Assembly: GCA_903772945.1 (NCBI GenBank)
Contig: CAICTM010000467.1
Span: forward strand, 1-64,000
Length of the DNA: 64,000 bases
DNA from: Seminavis robusta
Taxonomy: Eukaryota > Bacillariophyta > Bacillariophyceae > Naviculales > Naviculaceae
Direction of reading: 5' to 3'
Under the pieces are notes generated by a model that was given only the letters and a program-made list of their open reading frames with translations, did no database searches and was not told the origin of the DNA. Below, one piece after another: positions 9,954 through 21,504 of the stretch. Both the position numbers and the translations under genes were made by a program. Each line of letters opens with the position of its first letter. The stretch's first letter is position 1.

Positions 9954-11135
9954 ATGGGCTACGACGCACACGAAGATACGTACGCGACATCGTGCGATGA
10001 GTTTTCCGATTCGGAGAGCGAACTGTCGAGTGTGGAGCAGCTGTTCAAAGGCTACGAGCCGTCGTTGATTGTGTTGGATGGTTCGGATCATGCTCTGTTT
10101 ACGCAGATTGAACAACTGATTGACTGTCTTCGAGCTTCCAAACTGATTCAGCAAGTCCGTGTCTCGACTGCCTTTTTGCAGGGTCTTGACAACACGGAAG
10201 ACAACAACAACAACAAAAAGTGCGAAGAGACTCATGCGCTGTTTGCGGCCATTGCCGGTCTTCATCCCATTTGCGAGACATTTATTTGCCATTTGCACCG
10301 TCACTTGGCTCGTGATGTCATTCAGGAAAAGGACGGTGGATTGTGGACGTGTGCCAAGACGATGCAGCGATTGACGCTCAACAACTTTTTACTGACCGAC
10401 GATCTAATCGTCGCTTTGGGTCAAAATGAAGAATTGACGGAACTCCGTGCCTATTTCGATAGTGGCTCTAAAAGCAAAGATGCCGAGGCTGCTGCTGCGG
10501 AAGACAAACGAGGCCTCGATCCACTCTTTCTAGCATTGTCCAAATCTCCTCGTCTGCAAATGTTGGATGTCTACGCCAAGGAAGACGAACGACCCGAAAA
10601 GCCCCGTCGCCTGACCGCCGCAGCCTTGACGGCGCTCTGTCAAAACCCAACGCTGCAGGAAGTCAAATTGTGGCATTTGGATACCGATCTCACCATTGCC
10701 ATGGCCAAGGCGCTGGAAACCGACAAAACACTCAAGCGAATCAGCTTGAATGCCTGCTTTGTCAAGAACGAAGGATACTCTGCCATGGCCCAAATGCTCA
10801 CGGTCAACACTGCCTTGGAGAAAATACACATTAGCGACATTGTCAGTGCCGATTCTTGCATTGAGCTAGCAAAGGCTCTAGAGAGCAATAACACCTTGAA
10901 AGAATTGGAGCTCACATACGAGTCCGAAAGCAACAAAGTCCTACAGGCCATGGTCGAAATGCTCGAAAAGAACACTACCTTGCAGCAATTGAAACTATAC
11001 ATGAGCTACTCATTCGAAAATGACATGTCCTTCTCGGCGGAAAAGGGAACCGAGTACGAAGAATCACAGGCTGCCGATGACTGGGAACTCAAACTGGACG
11101 CATTGTTGGAGCAAAATCGCAAGGGATTACGGTAG
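9954..11135 (+). CDS. Leucine-rich repeat (RNI-like) protein, 393 aa
   Basis: The frame is open further upstream but only with a GTG. The first ATG is at 9954 in a strong context (accATGg). The N-terminus is acidic (DEFSDSESELSSVEQ). Residues from about 120 onward carry repeats such as TMQRLTLNNFLLTD, SPRLQMLDVYAKED, NPTLQEVKLWHLDTDL, DKTLKRISLNACFV, NTALEKIHISDIV, NNTLKELELTYES and NTTLQQLKLYMSYS, spaced about 27-29 residues. This is the ribonuclease-inhibitor type of LRR. There is no targeting peptide or membrane span, so a protein-interaction scaffold in the cytosol or nucleus is inferred. It is more regular than the 6579 protein. The two are probably members of the same large diatom family, not recent duplicates. 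Confidence 0.78.
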   Translation: MGYDAHEDTYATSCDEFSDSESELSSVEQLFKGYEPSLIVLDGSDHALFTQIEQLIDCLRASKLIQQVRVSTAFLQGLDNTEDNNNNKKCEETHALFAAIAGLHPICETFICHLHRHLARDVIQEKDGGLWTCAKTMQRLTLNNFLLTDDLIVALGQNEELTELRAYFDSGSKSKDAEAAAAEDKRGLDPLFLALSKSPRLQMLDVYAKEDERPEKPRRLTAAALTALCQNPTLQEVKLWHLDTDLTIAMAKALETDKTLKRISLNACFVKNEGYSAMAQMLTVNTALEKIHISDIVSADSCIELAKALESNNTLKELELTYESESNKVLQAMVEMLEKNTTLQQLKLYMSYSFENDMSFSAEKGTEYEESQAADDWELKLDALLEQNRKGLR

Positions 11136-11614
11136 ATACGTACATGTAGATTTATTTATTTGGAGAGGACGGCGAACAAAATAAAACAAGAAAATAATGT
11201 ATTCCATTGCAGACTCGACTCCCAATGCAAATGCATGGTAAAAAATGAAACCACATACATGATGAGGGTACAGTAACTAACTTTTGCAACAAAGAAAAGG
11301 TACATGTAGGATGCTCTCGTGAGTGCGGTCAGTCGCAGATTTTCGTTCCTACGGTACATGTAAGGATCTTTAAAATCCGATCCACAATTCATCTATTTTT
11401 AGGAAGGGCTATCATTCGATTCTGCTGGAAATTATTCGTTTTTGGTACAACCGTATGGACCCTTTCAATAACCGAGTTCCACACGACACTGTTTGCAACG
11501 CCCCACTGCTAAAGGCATCGTGATGGTCCAACGCCGTGCCAACAAAACTTTGCTACATGCTTGCCATTACACCATAATCGATGACGATTGTAGCTACCGT
11601 AGCAAACTTAAAAA
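11136..11614. other. Convergent 3' spacer
   Basis: A 479-bp AT-rich spacer between the converging LRR gene and the TPP2 gene, holding 3' flanking sequence of both. TACATGTA words occur at about 11144, 11302 and 11354. No gene is seen. Confidence 0.6.
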
Positions 11615-14600
11615 CTAGAGTATCTGTTTCACCTTGGGATATCTTTCATCCATGTCTTCTTTCATTTGCTGCAACCAATACGACATACCGTCAATCCCCT
11701 TCAAGACCTTTTCGATCTCTTCGGTGAGCTCTTTGAAAAACTCTTCGGGCAAATCCTTCCGGGCTTTCCGGAGAGATGCCAGTGCCGATACACCCTTGCT
11801 CTTACAAATTCGTTGATGTCGAGCCATTACCACGGCGTGTCGGACCTTCTCCTTGTCACCATTCAAGTCCCCGGCAGCTGCAACCCACTTTTTCATGTCT
11901 TTGACCGCAGTATCGAATGTTGTCTGGTCGTCCTCACTAGGAGGCGTGGTTGCATCGCAAGCGTCGGACCAGGCACCCGCCTTGGTTAAAAGAGCACTCC
12001 TCCAAGCTTTGCGATTGTCGCCCATTTCCTTCTTGGTCTTTTCTGCTTCCTCCTTTTGTTCTTCATCGTCGTCGTCATCCTCTGGTGCTGGGTTGTTGCA
12101 ACCGTAGTATTGAGCAATCGCCGTCTCGTCGATAGGCCCACCATTGGAGCTGAGCATGGCATCCACCGCCTTGCTTACTTCAGATGCCCGCCATGTTTTC
12201 TCGTTCTCCTTCTCCGAATCAGGAACCTTGACCTCTTTGGCATAGCTCACCAGTTCTTCCAGCAGAGGGAGGTTGTCCGCTTTTTCTTGCTTCAGTTCGT
12301 CTGCTAGTGCTTCGTAAGCTTCTGACTTTTTCTTGCCTCGGAGCTTGGACAAATGGCTGACTTTGGCCTTGAAGATGGAATCGGTGAAATCCTCTTCAAG
12401 CTTCTGGTCCTCGTCATCCTTCTTGTCGTCCGTCTTTTTGTCGTCTTTCTGTTTGCTACCATCTTTTACGTCCGACTTTGGCGGGACCTCATAAAACAAA
12501 TCGAATGTGGTGGCACCTTCATTCTTCTGGTTCAATTGTACCTTGCCATACATGACGTCTCCTGGTTGAACCCAATCGGGGAGTTTTGCAGTGGGCCGGG
12601 TGACGTACAAATCACAGTGGGCCCCTCGTCTGAGTGCAGTGAGCTTTACTGGATCTCTGCCATCCTCTGTCACACCCGGTGTTGATGCCTTGTCAAACTC
12701 AGAATACACAGGGCAATCCAACTCCTTGCCCATCTTCATAGTCAGTCGAAGTGGAATGTCTTTGAGTTGTTCCAGCACACTGCGCTTTGGGTGGCCAGTT
12801 CGAAATGTCAACTTGTATTCGCCACCTGGCTTGCTGGCCAACGAAACAGCGGCAGCCTCGTGCATGCAGCTCCCGTAACCAAGAATCTTCCCGTTCTTGT
12901 CTTCCAGCACCCAGAGCTGAGAATCAATGGGAGAGTCATAGATTTGATGAAAAAGCGATGGGATCCGCGGCGTCACCATGATTGATGCATCCTCTTTGGA
13001 GTCAGCAAGTTTAAACGAGTACTCAAGGGTCATTTTGTAGATTTGCGTGCCATCTACCTGTTGTGGCTCTTCTCCTTCGCTAGTGGTGGCGGCCGCTTTG
13101 ATTTCTGCATCACTTGGGGGCATGATGTCGCGATCATCATAAGATCCGACAGCGATCTTGTATTCCTTAGGACGGATGGTTCTAAAGACTCCACTTAGCA
13201 TTGCCTTTGGATTGATCTTTTCTGATCGAAAGGGAGCCCCCGCCCCGAATCGTGCAAACTCTGTGGCGGAGCTGATCCTCAGCTGCTGCGACGCCATGAA
13301 AGTGGGCTGGCGGCAATCCAAGGAATGAAACTCAACGTCGCATGTCAACGATGCTGGAGACGGATTGGATAGCCACGAAAGCTGCATGCAAATCTCAAGG
13401 GTGGAGCCTCCCTTGACATGGACGTGAAAGATTCTTTCCGTCCCTTCGTTAAGAGGGAAGAATTTTTTGATCTGAATCAATTTGTTGTGTAGATCCCCTC
13501 GAGCAAATGGTACTGTGATGCAGGAAACAGTGACAGCTGAGAAGCATGCTGCCTTATGACGACATCGTGATGGGGGGCGACAATTTTTTCACTTACCTGC
13601 ATGAAGAATCAAGTTATGGGGAGCCTCGTGCTTCGCGATCGGTGTGACACTTCGTATTTTGATCGTTGCCCATTCAGCAGAAGCTGGCACAGATATGAAG
13701 CGCCGCGATGGAGCACCAGGGGTCAGGTCATACCTCATTTCAATGTCTATGCCATTGTCGCAGGTTGAAATCTCAACCGTCTTATCGGTATCGGCGCTCA
13801 AGACTTGAGTTGTCTGGTCAACGTTGCCGTCCACAGCAAACTTAAAAGGCGGTGGGCTCACGATGGCGTGTGGGATAATGACAGTGATTGGCACCTGGAA
13901 TAGGGGTCCTCGTGCTGGATCCTTTGAGTCGATCGCGTCTACTGTGGCGTAATGGGCTCCCGGCGGCAAACCACGAGGATCCATCCTAACTGCAAAAGTC
14001 TGCCCCACCCCTCGTTCTTTCGTCGAAACCAGTGTCATACGATCAGGACATTGTACCCAGCTTTGCGAAGGCACCAAGTCGAGGTCCAACTCAAGAGAAA
14101 GGAGGTAACTCATCTCTTCGTCAGTTTTTTGAATGGAATGCTGAAGTAAAGGCCTGACGCTAACAGTTTTTGTCATTGGCCCGGCCAATTGCAGTGCATC
14201 GCGAATGAAGATCCCCCTTGCGTTGCCACTAGTTGGGATTTTGATAGCGAATGCCAAATCCTGTCCTGGCTTTCCATGGTGTGCCAATGCATAGTCAAGG
14301 GCTTTGGTAACGGACACCAGGCCAGCTCCTTGGGCGAACGGATCCAAAACGCTGTCTTTTTCCTCTGCAGTGCTTTTTATTGCAGTGTTTTTCAAGGCGC
14401 GCCGTAATTCGCTTGGTGAGAAAGTGTCCACGTCAATTCCTTTCTCCTTCAACGCAGATAGCAAGACTGCAGCAGCACCACAAACATTGGGAGACGACAT
14501 GCTGGTTCCGTGTTTTTGACCTATGCCCTGCAAAGTATGCGTTGGTACTGGAGCCCACGCACCACCAGGACCACAAATGTCGGGCAGTACACCATCGGGA

Positions 14601-16180
14601 GTAGGGCCTCGAGATGAAAACGAGTAAGAGGCTCCGGGTAGCTCAGCAGGATCATTCTTGTCGTTGTCAGCACTACTGCTGTTGCTGGAGGAGCCCATGA
14701 GGGTCGAATACTGATCTGCCATCATTTGCGGCGAAACATAGGCACCCACGGTGATGGGCGATGACAAGGCTCCAGGCGACCCCAAAGTTGAAAGCGCAGG
14801 ACCATCATTCCCGGCACTGGTGAACACCGTCATGCCCCATTTGTGAACGGCGTCGTCAAACACCTGCGCCACTCTTCCACGATCTGGTTGCCAGGACGGT
14901 TCGCCATAGCTCAAGTTGACCAAATGGCATTTGTACTTTTTGGCAGCAATCAAGGCTCGGATCAGGCCGGTCCCTGTTTCGGAAGTGGATACACGAATGT
15001 CTCCAATCTTGCACGCCAATATCTGAGCCCCGGGAGCCACTCCATCCTTTTGTAGCTTTTCCACCGGATCCTCCGATGGGTAGTTGGCAGCGGCAATCCC
15101 TGCAACATGGGTGCCATGAGATCCACCGTCAGCCACAATGTTCAGCACGTCTCCATTCTCGTAGACCTGGACACAAAAGGTGACCTGGGAGCCAAACTGG
15201 AGGGTACCAAACTGATGATCTACCGCGTAAGGTGTCATGGATGTGGCATTGGTCAAGTTGCCGTCAGCGTGCAGATCAATCAAGGCATGCCAAACAGCGT
15301 CACCACCAGAGTCAGCGCGGTTCTGTTGATATAGAACGACGTCCATGACGGGTCCAGCATCGCTATAACTTTTGGCCATGTCTTGCAGTTCGTCCATCAA
15401 CGTTTCGGCCTCCTTGATTTCTTTCTTCAAGTTAGAAGCTGAGCTGGTTGCAGTGACATTGTCAGAATCTTCTTTCTCTGGAGCTGTTTCCTCCTCTTTG
15501 TCAGGAGTATCCTGATCCTTTCCTTCGTCCTTGTCTTTGTCCGAAGCATCTTTGTTGGCTGCACCCTTTTGCTGCTGCAGCTGTAGCCTCAATTGGTCCA
15601 GGTCTTTCTGTGCTTTGGCAACTCGGGTGTTGTGAATCTCCATAAACTTGATCTTTCTCTCTGCTCGCACTCGGTTTAATGCCGTTTTGGGTAAAATTTG
15701 GTACAAGGGGATAGCTCCCACGCGGACTTCTACGGGTGTCTTGTCTTCGCCCAAGACGATCCGTGGCAATGTGAGTTTCTTGCCCGAGGCACCCGCCACA
15801 GTGACCTTCACGGTGCCATCGTCCTCCTCTTTGACATCAACAGTCTTTTTGGTGCGTGTATCGATATCGCCATCACCGGTACAGTCTAGAAAATCCAGAT
15901 ACTTGGGTTGGCCAGTCGAAGTCTTTTGCATTCCTCTGGCTGCAAGATCACAGCCAGTATCGAGAACGGCAATTCGAATGCCACGACCATCGGCCGTGCT
16001 CATGTTCTCTCGCAGTGCAATGACGCCAGTTTCGTCCTTGGGGATTTGCCACCTGGAAGGTGTCGTCGCTGGCAGCGCTGGAGCGGTAGTAGTGGTGGAT
16101 GGGGAAGTTGCCATGACCATGAAAGATTTGCTCAGGGGCAGCAGCTCTAAGAACAAAACCAAGCGGAGCACACAGAGCAT
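11615..16180 (-). CDS. TPP2: Tripeptidyl-peptidase II, subtilisin-family giant protease, about 1493 aa in two exons
   Basis: This is a cytosolic serine exopeptidase of the S8 family that releases N-terminal tripeptides downstream of the proteasome. Exon 1 is 16180-13597 and exon 2 is 13512-11615. The 84-bp intron has GTAAGT...CACAG borders and joins in phase. Catalytic residues are visible: Asp in VLDTGCD (about 74), His in GGSHGTHVAG (about 355), Asn in TSAGNDGP (about 458) and Ser in GTSMSSP (about 560). The TPP2-type segment GMQKTSTGQPKYLDFLD follows the Asp. The Asp-to-His distance is the long one typical of TPP2 and is further expanded by a Lys/Asp/Glu-rich insert (about 200-245). Exon 2 carries the TPP2 beta-sandwich and helical regions plus an acidic low-complexity linker. 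The protein is longer than animal TPP2 (about 1250). The first 25 residues are hydrophobic, so an internal Met start (MVMATS or MATS) is possible. Confidence 0.9.
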
Positions 16181-16872
16181 CCTTCGCTTACGATGTCAAA
16201 AGCGCCGTTGATTGCTTTGCCTTTGGTTGTATGACGTTTCTACCCGTATGGCATGCAACTATTACATCAACTTCAGAGGAAGGGTCAACGTGTGAACCTG
16301 AAGCCAAGCAGATGCCGATGATGGATCTTTTGGACTGATGAATCGAATCCTCCCGATGTTGTGGGGGAACGGACCCTACCCCCCTCTCATGAGGGCTCGA
16401 AAGGGTCAACCCGAAAGAGGGGCCGGGCCCGGGCCCAGGCCCGGGGGAGAACGCCGATGTTTGTCATTCGTCGGTTTGGACACTAGTAAGCCAGCACAGA
16501 TGTTAAAGGACTGGACGGACCAAACCCTATAAGGAGACCGAAGCTCGAAGCAGGGTACCAGCAGGCAGCAGGGGCGCCACGCAGACGTCAAAATGTGAGC
16601 GTTTTTGACGGTTATTTTTCGGTTTTCGGAAATGGGAACCCGGAAGTGGTCATTTCGCGAATCGTGCTTGATTTGCGCTGCCAAACAGCAGAGCACCAAA
16701 GAATAACAAAGAACAAAGAAAAGATCAATTTTACCACCATGGCAACAGTGTTGGCCAAATGGTCTCTAGCTCTACCATTACATTGTTCTAGCTGAGTCTG
16801 TCAGAGGACTAGCTCCCCAACACACTCACAGAGCCACCCCTTGAAGGGACTCAGCTATCTCCAAGGTGTGTC
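16181..16872. other. Spacer with GC-rich palindromes and left copy of a direct repeat
   Basis: No gene is seen. It contains the left direct repeat of the unit at 16281-19936 and a very GC-rich stretch near 16420-16450 built of GGGCCC/CCCGGG palindromes. Confidence 0.5.
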
Positions 16873-19800
16873 ATGGAGCTCAGCAGAGAATTCCTGGCTG
16901 GATTAGTGGTTGATCTCCTTGATGCCGACAAGACAGACAATGTCTCTCCCTTCAAGGACTGTTGGTTGACCCTTGATGCCATCAAAGCAGTCATCTGCAA
17001 GAGATACAATGTGGAGACAAAGGATGTGGCCACAGGGGAATTGTCAAAGGCAATGGATGGGATCCAAATCAGCAACAGCGACAACAATGGCAACAGCACG
17101 CCTCTTCACTTGGCACAGGCTGTCACATTCAAAGGATTCCTTATTGATGGCACCAAAGCAAAGAAAAAGAGGAGAAGGTTAATATTCCTCTCTAGATCTA
17201 AGGAAGCACCATCTCTTCCACTCAACAAAGAGGAAGAGTTATGGCAAGACTTACTCTTCAAATCTCATCAAATTGAGGCTGGCTCTCATCCTGACATTCT
17301 TGCCGTGAAATCTTATGGAGAGAGATCTAGATCAACAAGGCAGAGATCTCCTAGCCTTGGAGAGATGGATGGCAAACTGGAGGAGGCTATGAGGCGACAG
17401 CCAAGAGGAACTCTAAATAGCCAAAAAGCAAGCAATAACTCCACAACTGTTAGCACCGGGAATTTAGGGGGAACAACCGTTGTAGATGAGTCGAACAAAA
17501 ACTTACCGCAACAAAACGACGATGAGCGCAAGAGGCAGTCATCAGAGACGGCACAAACTCCGCCACGTTCGAAAAAGCAAAACCAGAAAAAGACACCGAT
17601 AGCGCACCGTCCTCGTACTCGCACCGACAGCCATCTTCCCGTACCATTTGAGCCCACATCCGTCAACGGTGGTACTGCGGTTCGCCGTAGTCTCCGTGCT
17701 GCAGTTCGCCGTCGCCGTTCATCGCGGGAGTATCTACAAGCGTTGGTTGGACACGTTGATTTAGAAAAGGACGAGCTCGGCGCTGACGACTCTCCTACCA
17801 AAGAGAACGTCTCGCAGCTTGAAGATACCGTCTCGCAGCTTGAAGATGCCGTCTCCCAGCTCGACGATGACGAACCAGCAGCCCAAGACGAATCCATAGC
17901 CACAGATGACGACTCCGTACCCAAAACAATTTCTGGTCCGTCAGCAGCCAAAGATGACGACTCGTTTCTTGAGGATGCTTCGCTCTGTCGCAGTGAGGTT
18001 CCTTCCATCGCCTCCTTTGCCTCGCGGAAGCCGCAGCCGGAAGAACCAAAGTTTGATCCGAAGAGGCTCGAGTACGAAAGGTTTCGTCTTGTCTTCAAAC
18101 CTTCACCGAAACAAACTGTCAAAGATTGCTTGGAAGAGCGCGTCACGAAGCTTCGAGCTGCCCTCGACGACTGGAGAGAGATGCCGTCAATCCTCGTAGG
18201 TACGGACCAGGAATTCGAAGAACTCTCCGTCAGCGCAAGACAATCCATCACGAACAAGGCAATCTTCGTCTGTCGAGCATACGAAGTGGCTCTCGACAGA
18301 ATTCCCCGGTACTGGTGGTCTTGGGAAAGATGCGTTGAACAAGCTGTCGCAGATTGCCGAACTGGTGGAAATCGTGCATACAATCATTTTAGAGTGGTGT
18401 ACGACGCGCAACGGATCTTCATGCGTTACGAGGGCTTCAGCAAGAACCATGCGCTTCCGCCGCAAGTGCAGGAAGTACATGCTTGGATACCAGTCAATCA
18501 ACAACGAGGTCATGCATGTGCCGGAAGAAGGAAGCACAATGTCCTTCAAGGATCAGCTTGACAAATTCGCCAAGGAGTATTACAAGCCCACCGCAGCGCA
18601 GATCGAAGAACACAGCTTGAAGATTACCAAGCGCAAGCGTCGAAAGAAAACAGATGGTCCCAGTGTCACTCGCCGCAACTTCAAGACAACAGCAGAAATG
18701 GACATCAAGGAAGCCTATATCTTTGGCTTTGATCGGATCAGGAAATCAGAGTTGCAGAAGCAACAACTGACAGTTGAGGAGCGCTTGGAGATATCTAGAA
18801 AGGATGTAGTAGACATGTCTTCCATTCTCAAGAGTAAGGCTGCCCACAGATCCAACTTGGACACCGGCTTGGGCTCCATTGAAAATGAGTTGGAGATCTG
18901 TCTGGCCAAAAGGTTTGTTGTGGAAGATGGGGAAGTTGTGGATGTGGAGACTGCTGACACTGAAGATAACACTCCTTTCCTTGGTTGGGATGAAGAATGA
19001 GGAGAGGGAGAAGAATAGATAATACATAGTAGTAGCGCCGTTCGTTCGGTCGCTCCGTGGAAGAGCCAGTGGAAGAGCCAGTCATCAGTCATCGATCCGT
19101 CGAACGAAAGCTCAGTCGAAGTCATCGGCCGATCCTTCAAACGGAAGCTTCGAGTGCCATTGACGAGGCGTCTTTGTTGCAGTAGTAGTAGCACCATTGT
19201 CGAGGCGTAGTAGTGCTCAGTTCGCGTCATGGTCGCTCCGTGGAAGAAAGAAGTCATCCACCGAATCAAATCGACGAATGGAAGCGATCAAACGACCAAT
19301 CGTCGAACGCCGCTGCCACTGCCACTAGCCAAACAAGAGGAGCCTGTCATGGTGGTGAGTAGTAGCCTTTGTTAAGAGGAGTATTCGCTATAGAGGAGTA
19401 GCATCATCTTGATAGAGTCAATAGAGAGTAAAGATAGAGGTATCGAAATAATGAACATACGAGTGGCTTGGATCGATCGAACGATCCGAGTGATGTCAGT
19501 TGAGTTTAAGGTTAAGGCTATATGTCCCTTAAGTCTTTTCATGGAACGTTCCGGATCGCATTCGAATGTCGTACCGGGAGCGGGCTTGCGTTTGCGTCAA
19601 TTGATCCGAGTCTGCTGGTACGAGGCAACTGACGGCCGTGGAACTGGCCTGACCTTGGTCGTCCGCTGCAGTGGCTACAAACAATAGTACCAGTACCAGG
19701 AACGCGCCTCAAGGCAGGGGACACGTGAACTGAAGCCAAGCAAACTCCCGATGACGGATCTTTAGGCAGAATCGAATCGAATCGAATCCCGGGTTCTGCA

Positions 19801-19936
19801 GAATCAGCAGAAAAATCAGCGGAAAAATGAATTCTGCATAATTTTGGTTGGTAGATCCGTGGTGATGGGTGGGGGAATGGACCCGAGTCGAGTCGAGTCC
19901 CCCCTCAATGCAGCTCGAAAGGATCAACGGAAAGAC
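16281..19936 (+). mobile_element. Putative mobile-element-like unit of unknown class, flanked by direct repeats
   Basis: Two related segments in the same orientation, about 16281-16416 and 19716-19936, share ordered blocks: GTGAAC(C)TGAAGCCAAGCA, CGATGA-GGATCTTT, AATCGAATC, GTGGGGGAA-GGACCC and GCTCGAAAGG-TCAAC. The right copy carries extra sequence between blocks. They bracket one unknown protein-coding region (16873-19000). The arrangement suggests a mobile or duplicated unit of about 3.6 kb. No transposase, integrase or reverse transcriptase motif was seen, so the class is open. Ordinary dispersed repeats that happen to flank a host gene are the alternative. Confidence 0.4.
16873..19000 (+). 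CDS. Unrecognised protein in two overlapping frames (562 aa and 221 aa)
   Basis: I do not recognise the family. The first frame (16873-18561) starts MELSREFLAGLVVDLLD. It has a Lys/Arg-rich patch (KAKKKRRRLIFLSRSK), a long polar middle and three near-identical six-residue repeats VSQLED/VSQLDD encoded by 24-bp DNA repeats near 17810. It then has a Trp-rich block (DDWREMPSILVG... RYWWSWERCVEQAVADC) that looks like the conserved core. A second frame (18335-19000) continues with a plausible basic and acidic protein ending FLGWDEE. The join could be a small intron that I cannot place with confidence, or the gene may be inactive. It sits alone between the direct repeats described for 16281-19936, which suggests cargo or a machinery protein of that unit. 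Confidence 0.45.
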
Positions 19937-20532
19937 CACTGGAGCTCACAAGTACCCCCCTCGTGCCAAGGCACTCAAGGTTGAATCAACGCAAACTCCT
20001 ATTGGAATAGCTAGATCAGAATTCTGTTCACTAAGGCAGTTTTATTGAGACTATGAGCTCAGGAATGAGCTTCCTACTAAGCTAATACTTCCATTTGTTT
20101 CTTCTTCTAGATGTGTCTCGATTGTGGGATATATAGTGGGATTGATCCATCTGGGATGGGATTCAAATCCCTGTTGTTGTTCCTAATCCTAATAATGTAT
20201 GTAGATTGATGTAGAAATTGCCACACCCAACATGGGTGTTTGGGGGGGGGGGTCCGACCTCAGATTGAGGGACATTCTTGAAAACCAATGCAAAATCAAA
20301 ATCCGACCCTAAAATTAGTGGCCGAGAGTTGCAAGATTTGTGGTGAGTCCGAGCACAGAATCGAATCAACTTGCCATTTTGCTTCCAATTAAAATTCCCG
20401 CCGAATTTCAGAGCAAGATGCAAGAAGACCCCAATAGATTTGAACCACCATCGTGTGGTGTAGTCGCGTTGATATCGTACATAGGTCCTGGCTTGATTGT
20501 TTTTGCTGTCGATCTATCAGTGGTGTCTCAAT
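19001..20532. other. Noncoding spacer with AATCG repeats
   Basis: No credible gene. It holds the right-hand direct repeat (19716-19936), AATCGAATCGAATCGAAT at about 19771 and GAGTCGAGTCGAGTC at about 19884, and a G-run near 20238. Near 19265 and 19440 there are further CGAATC/CGATCGAACGATC-type words. Confidence 0.55.
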
Positions 20533-21504
20533 CTACAAGGAGAATGCGGCTTCATTGGCATATCTTAGCTCCAGAGCTTCTGTGAACCTATCCAAGATTC
20601 TTCTGTTGGCCACTTCCATGTTGGGAGTGAGGTATAGAGTGTCCAAGCGCCCCATATCTGTGACACAACCAAACTCATAGTTTCTGTGAAACTCTGGTGG
20701 AGATACCCTCTTGACCATGGACATGAGCACATTGAGGCATACACCACTGTTAAAGAAACTGACACTGTGCCAGAGATTGGGATAGGAAGATGCCATCTCC
20801 TGGAACATCTTTGTGAAGATTCGTAGGTTCACATTGGTCTTCCAGTCAAAGCCATCACATTCCATAATCAGAAATGCACCTTTTCGGATGGCGTGAAAGT
20901 CTGGGTTAAGTGCATTTTGTAAATGGTAAACTGCAGCTAACCACGTTTCCACAGCGCCAGGTGTAGACAACACTTTGGCTTGATAGAATTTTGCCAAATC
21001 GATAACTTGCACATAATGCCCAGTGTCATGGTTGAATGTAAAGGACAAAGAATAGCCAGGGAGGAGCTTTATGAATTCTTGATCGATAAAACGTCCACTG
21101 GCGACAGTCTCAGTAATTCCATATTCCTGCCGGAATGCCTGCAGATGACGTGCCCTATCCAGAACGTTGTCAATGTCCTGACCTTTTTCAATGAGGGCCA
21201 ACTGGACATACCAAAAGTCAGAGAGATTGGAGATCTCAGGGTCTTGTACAATAGCCTCTTTGACTGCTCGAGCCCATTGTCGTTCCTGCTTTGACAGCTC
21301 CATGCGGCCGGCATCTGATGGACCCAATGGTTTGTTCCGAGGTTGATTCAGGACATTGGCACGATTGTCGATATCCTGGTTATCAACTGGAATATCAGCA
21401 TCATCACCTCCTGCGTTGTCCGGTCCAGCAATTACCCCTGGCTCGGGAGGAGCCACTGCTTCCGGTTGATCAACAGCAGCAGCAACAAGGTTGTGTCGTT
21501 CCAT
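20533..21504 (-). CDS. CRAL-TRIO (Sec14-like) domain protein, 323 aa
   Basis: Residues 1-70 are a low-complexity acidic and proline-rich leader. A helical region follows (about 70-135) and then a segment that fits the CRAL-TRIO lipid-binding fold: a hydrophobic strand FLIMECDGFDWKTN (about 212), a helix with MFQEMASSYPNLWHSVSFFN, then LNVLMSMVKRVSPPEFHRNYEFG. This corresponds to the D-x-G, YPE-x-(7)-N and P-x-F core of Sec14 proteins. Family members bind and exchange lipids or retinoid-like ligands at membranes. The ligand here cannot be told. There is no targeting peptide. The ATG at 21504 is the first in frame. The identification comes from the domain pattern, with moderate certainty. Confidence 0.55.
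   Translation of the reverse strand: MERHNLVAAAVDQPEAVAPPEPGVIAGPDNAGGDDADIPVDNQDIDNRANVLNQPRNKPLGPSDAGRMELSKQERQWARAVKEAIVQDPEISNLSDFWYVQLALIEKGQDIDNVLDRARHLQAFRQEYGITETVASGRFIDQEFIKLLPGYSLSFTFNHDTGHYVQVIDLAKFYQAKVLSTPGAVETWLAAVYHLQNALNPDFHAIRKGAFLIMECDGFDWKTNVNLRIFTKMFQEMASSYPNLWHSVSFFNSGVCLNVLMSMVKRVSPPEFHRNYEFGCVTDMGRLDTLYLTPNMEVANRRILDRFTEALELRYANEAAFSL

Noticed and set aside
15648-16211. 187-codon open frame on the plus strand
   Set aside because: It is antisense to the well-supported catalytic exon of TPP2 and has no domain-like sequence.
17313-18383. 356-codon open frame on the minus strand
   Set aside because: It is antisense to the unknown 562-residue frame and dominated by Ser/Thr/Arg low complexity mirroring acidic codons on the other strand.
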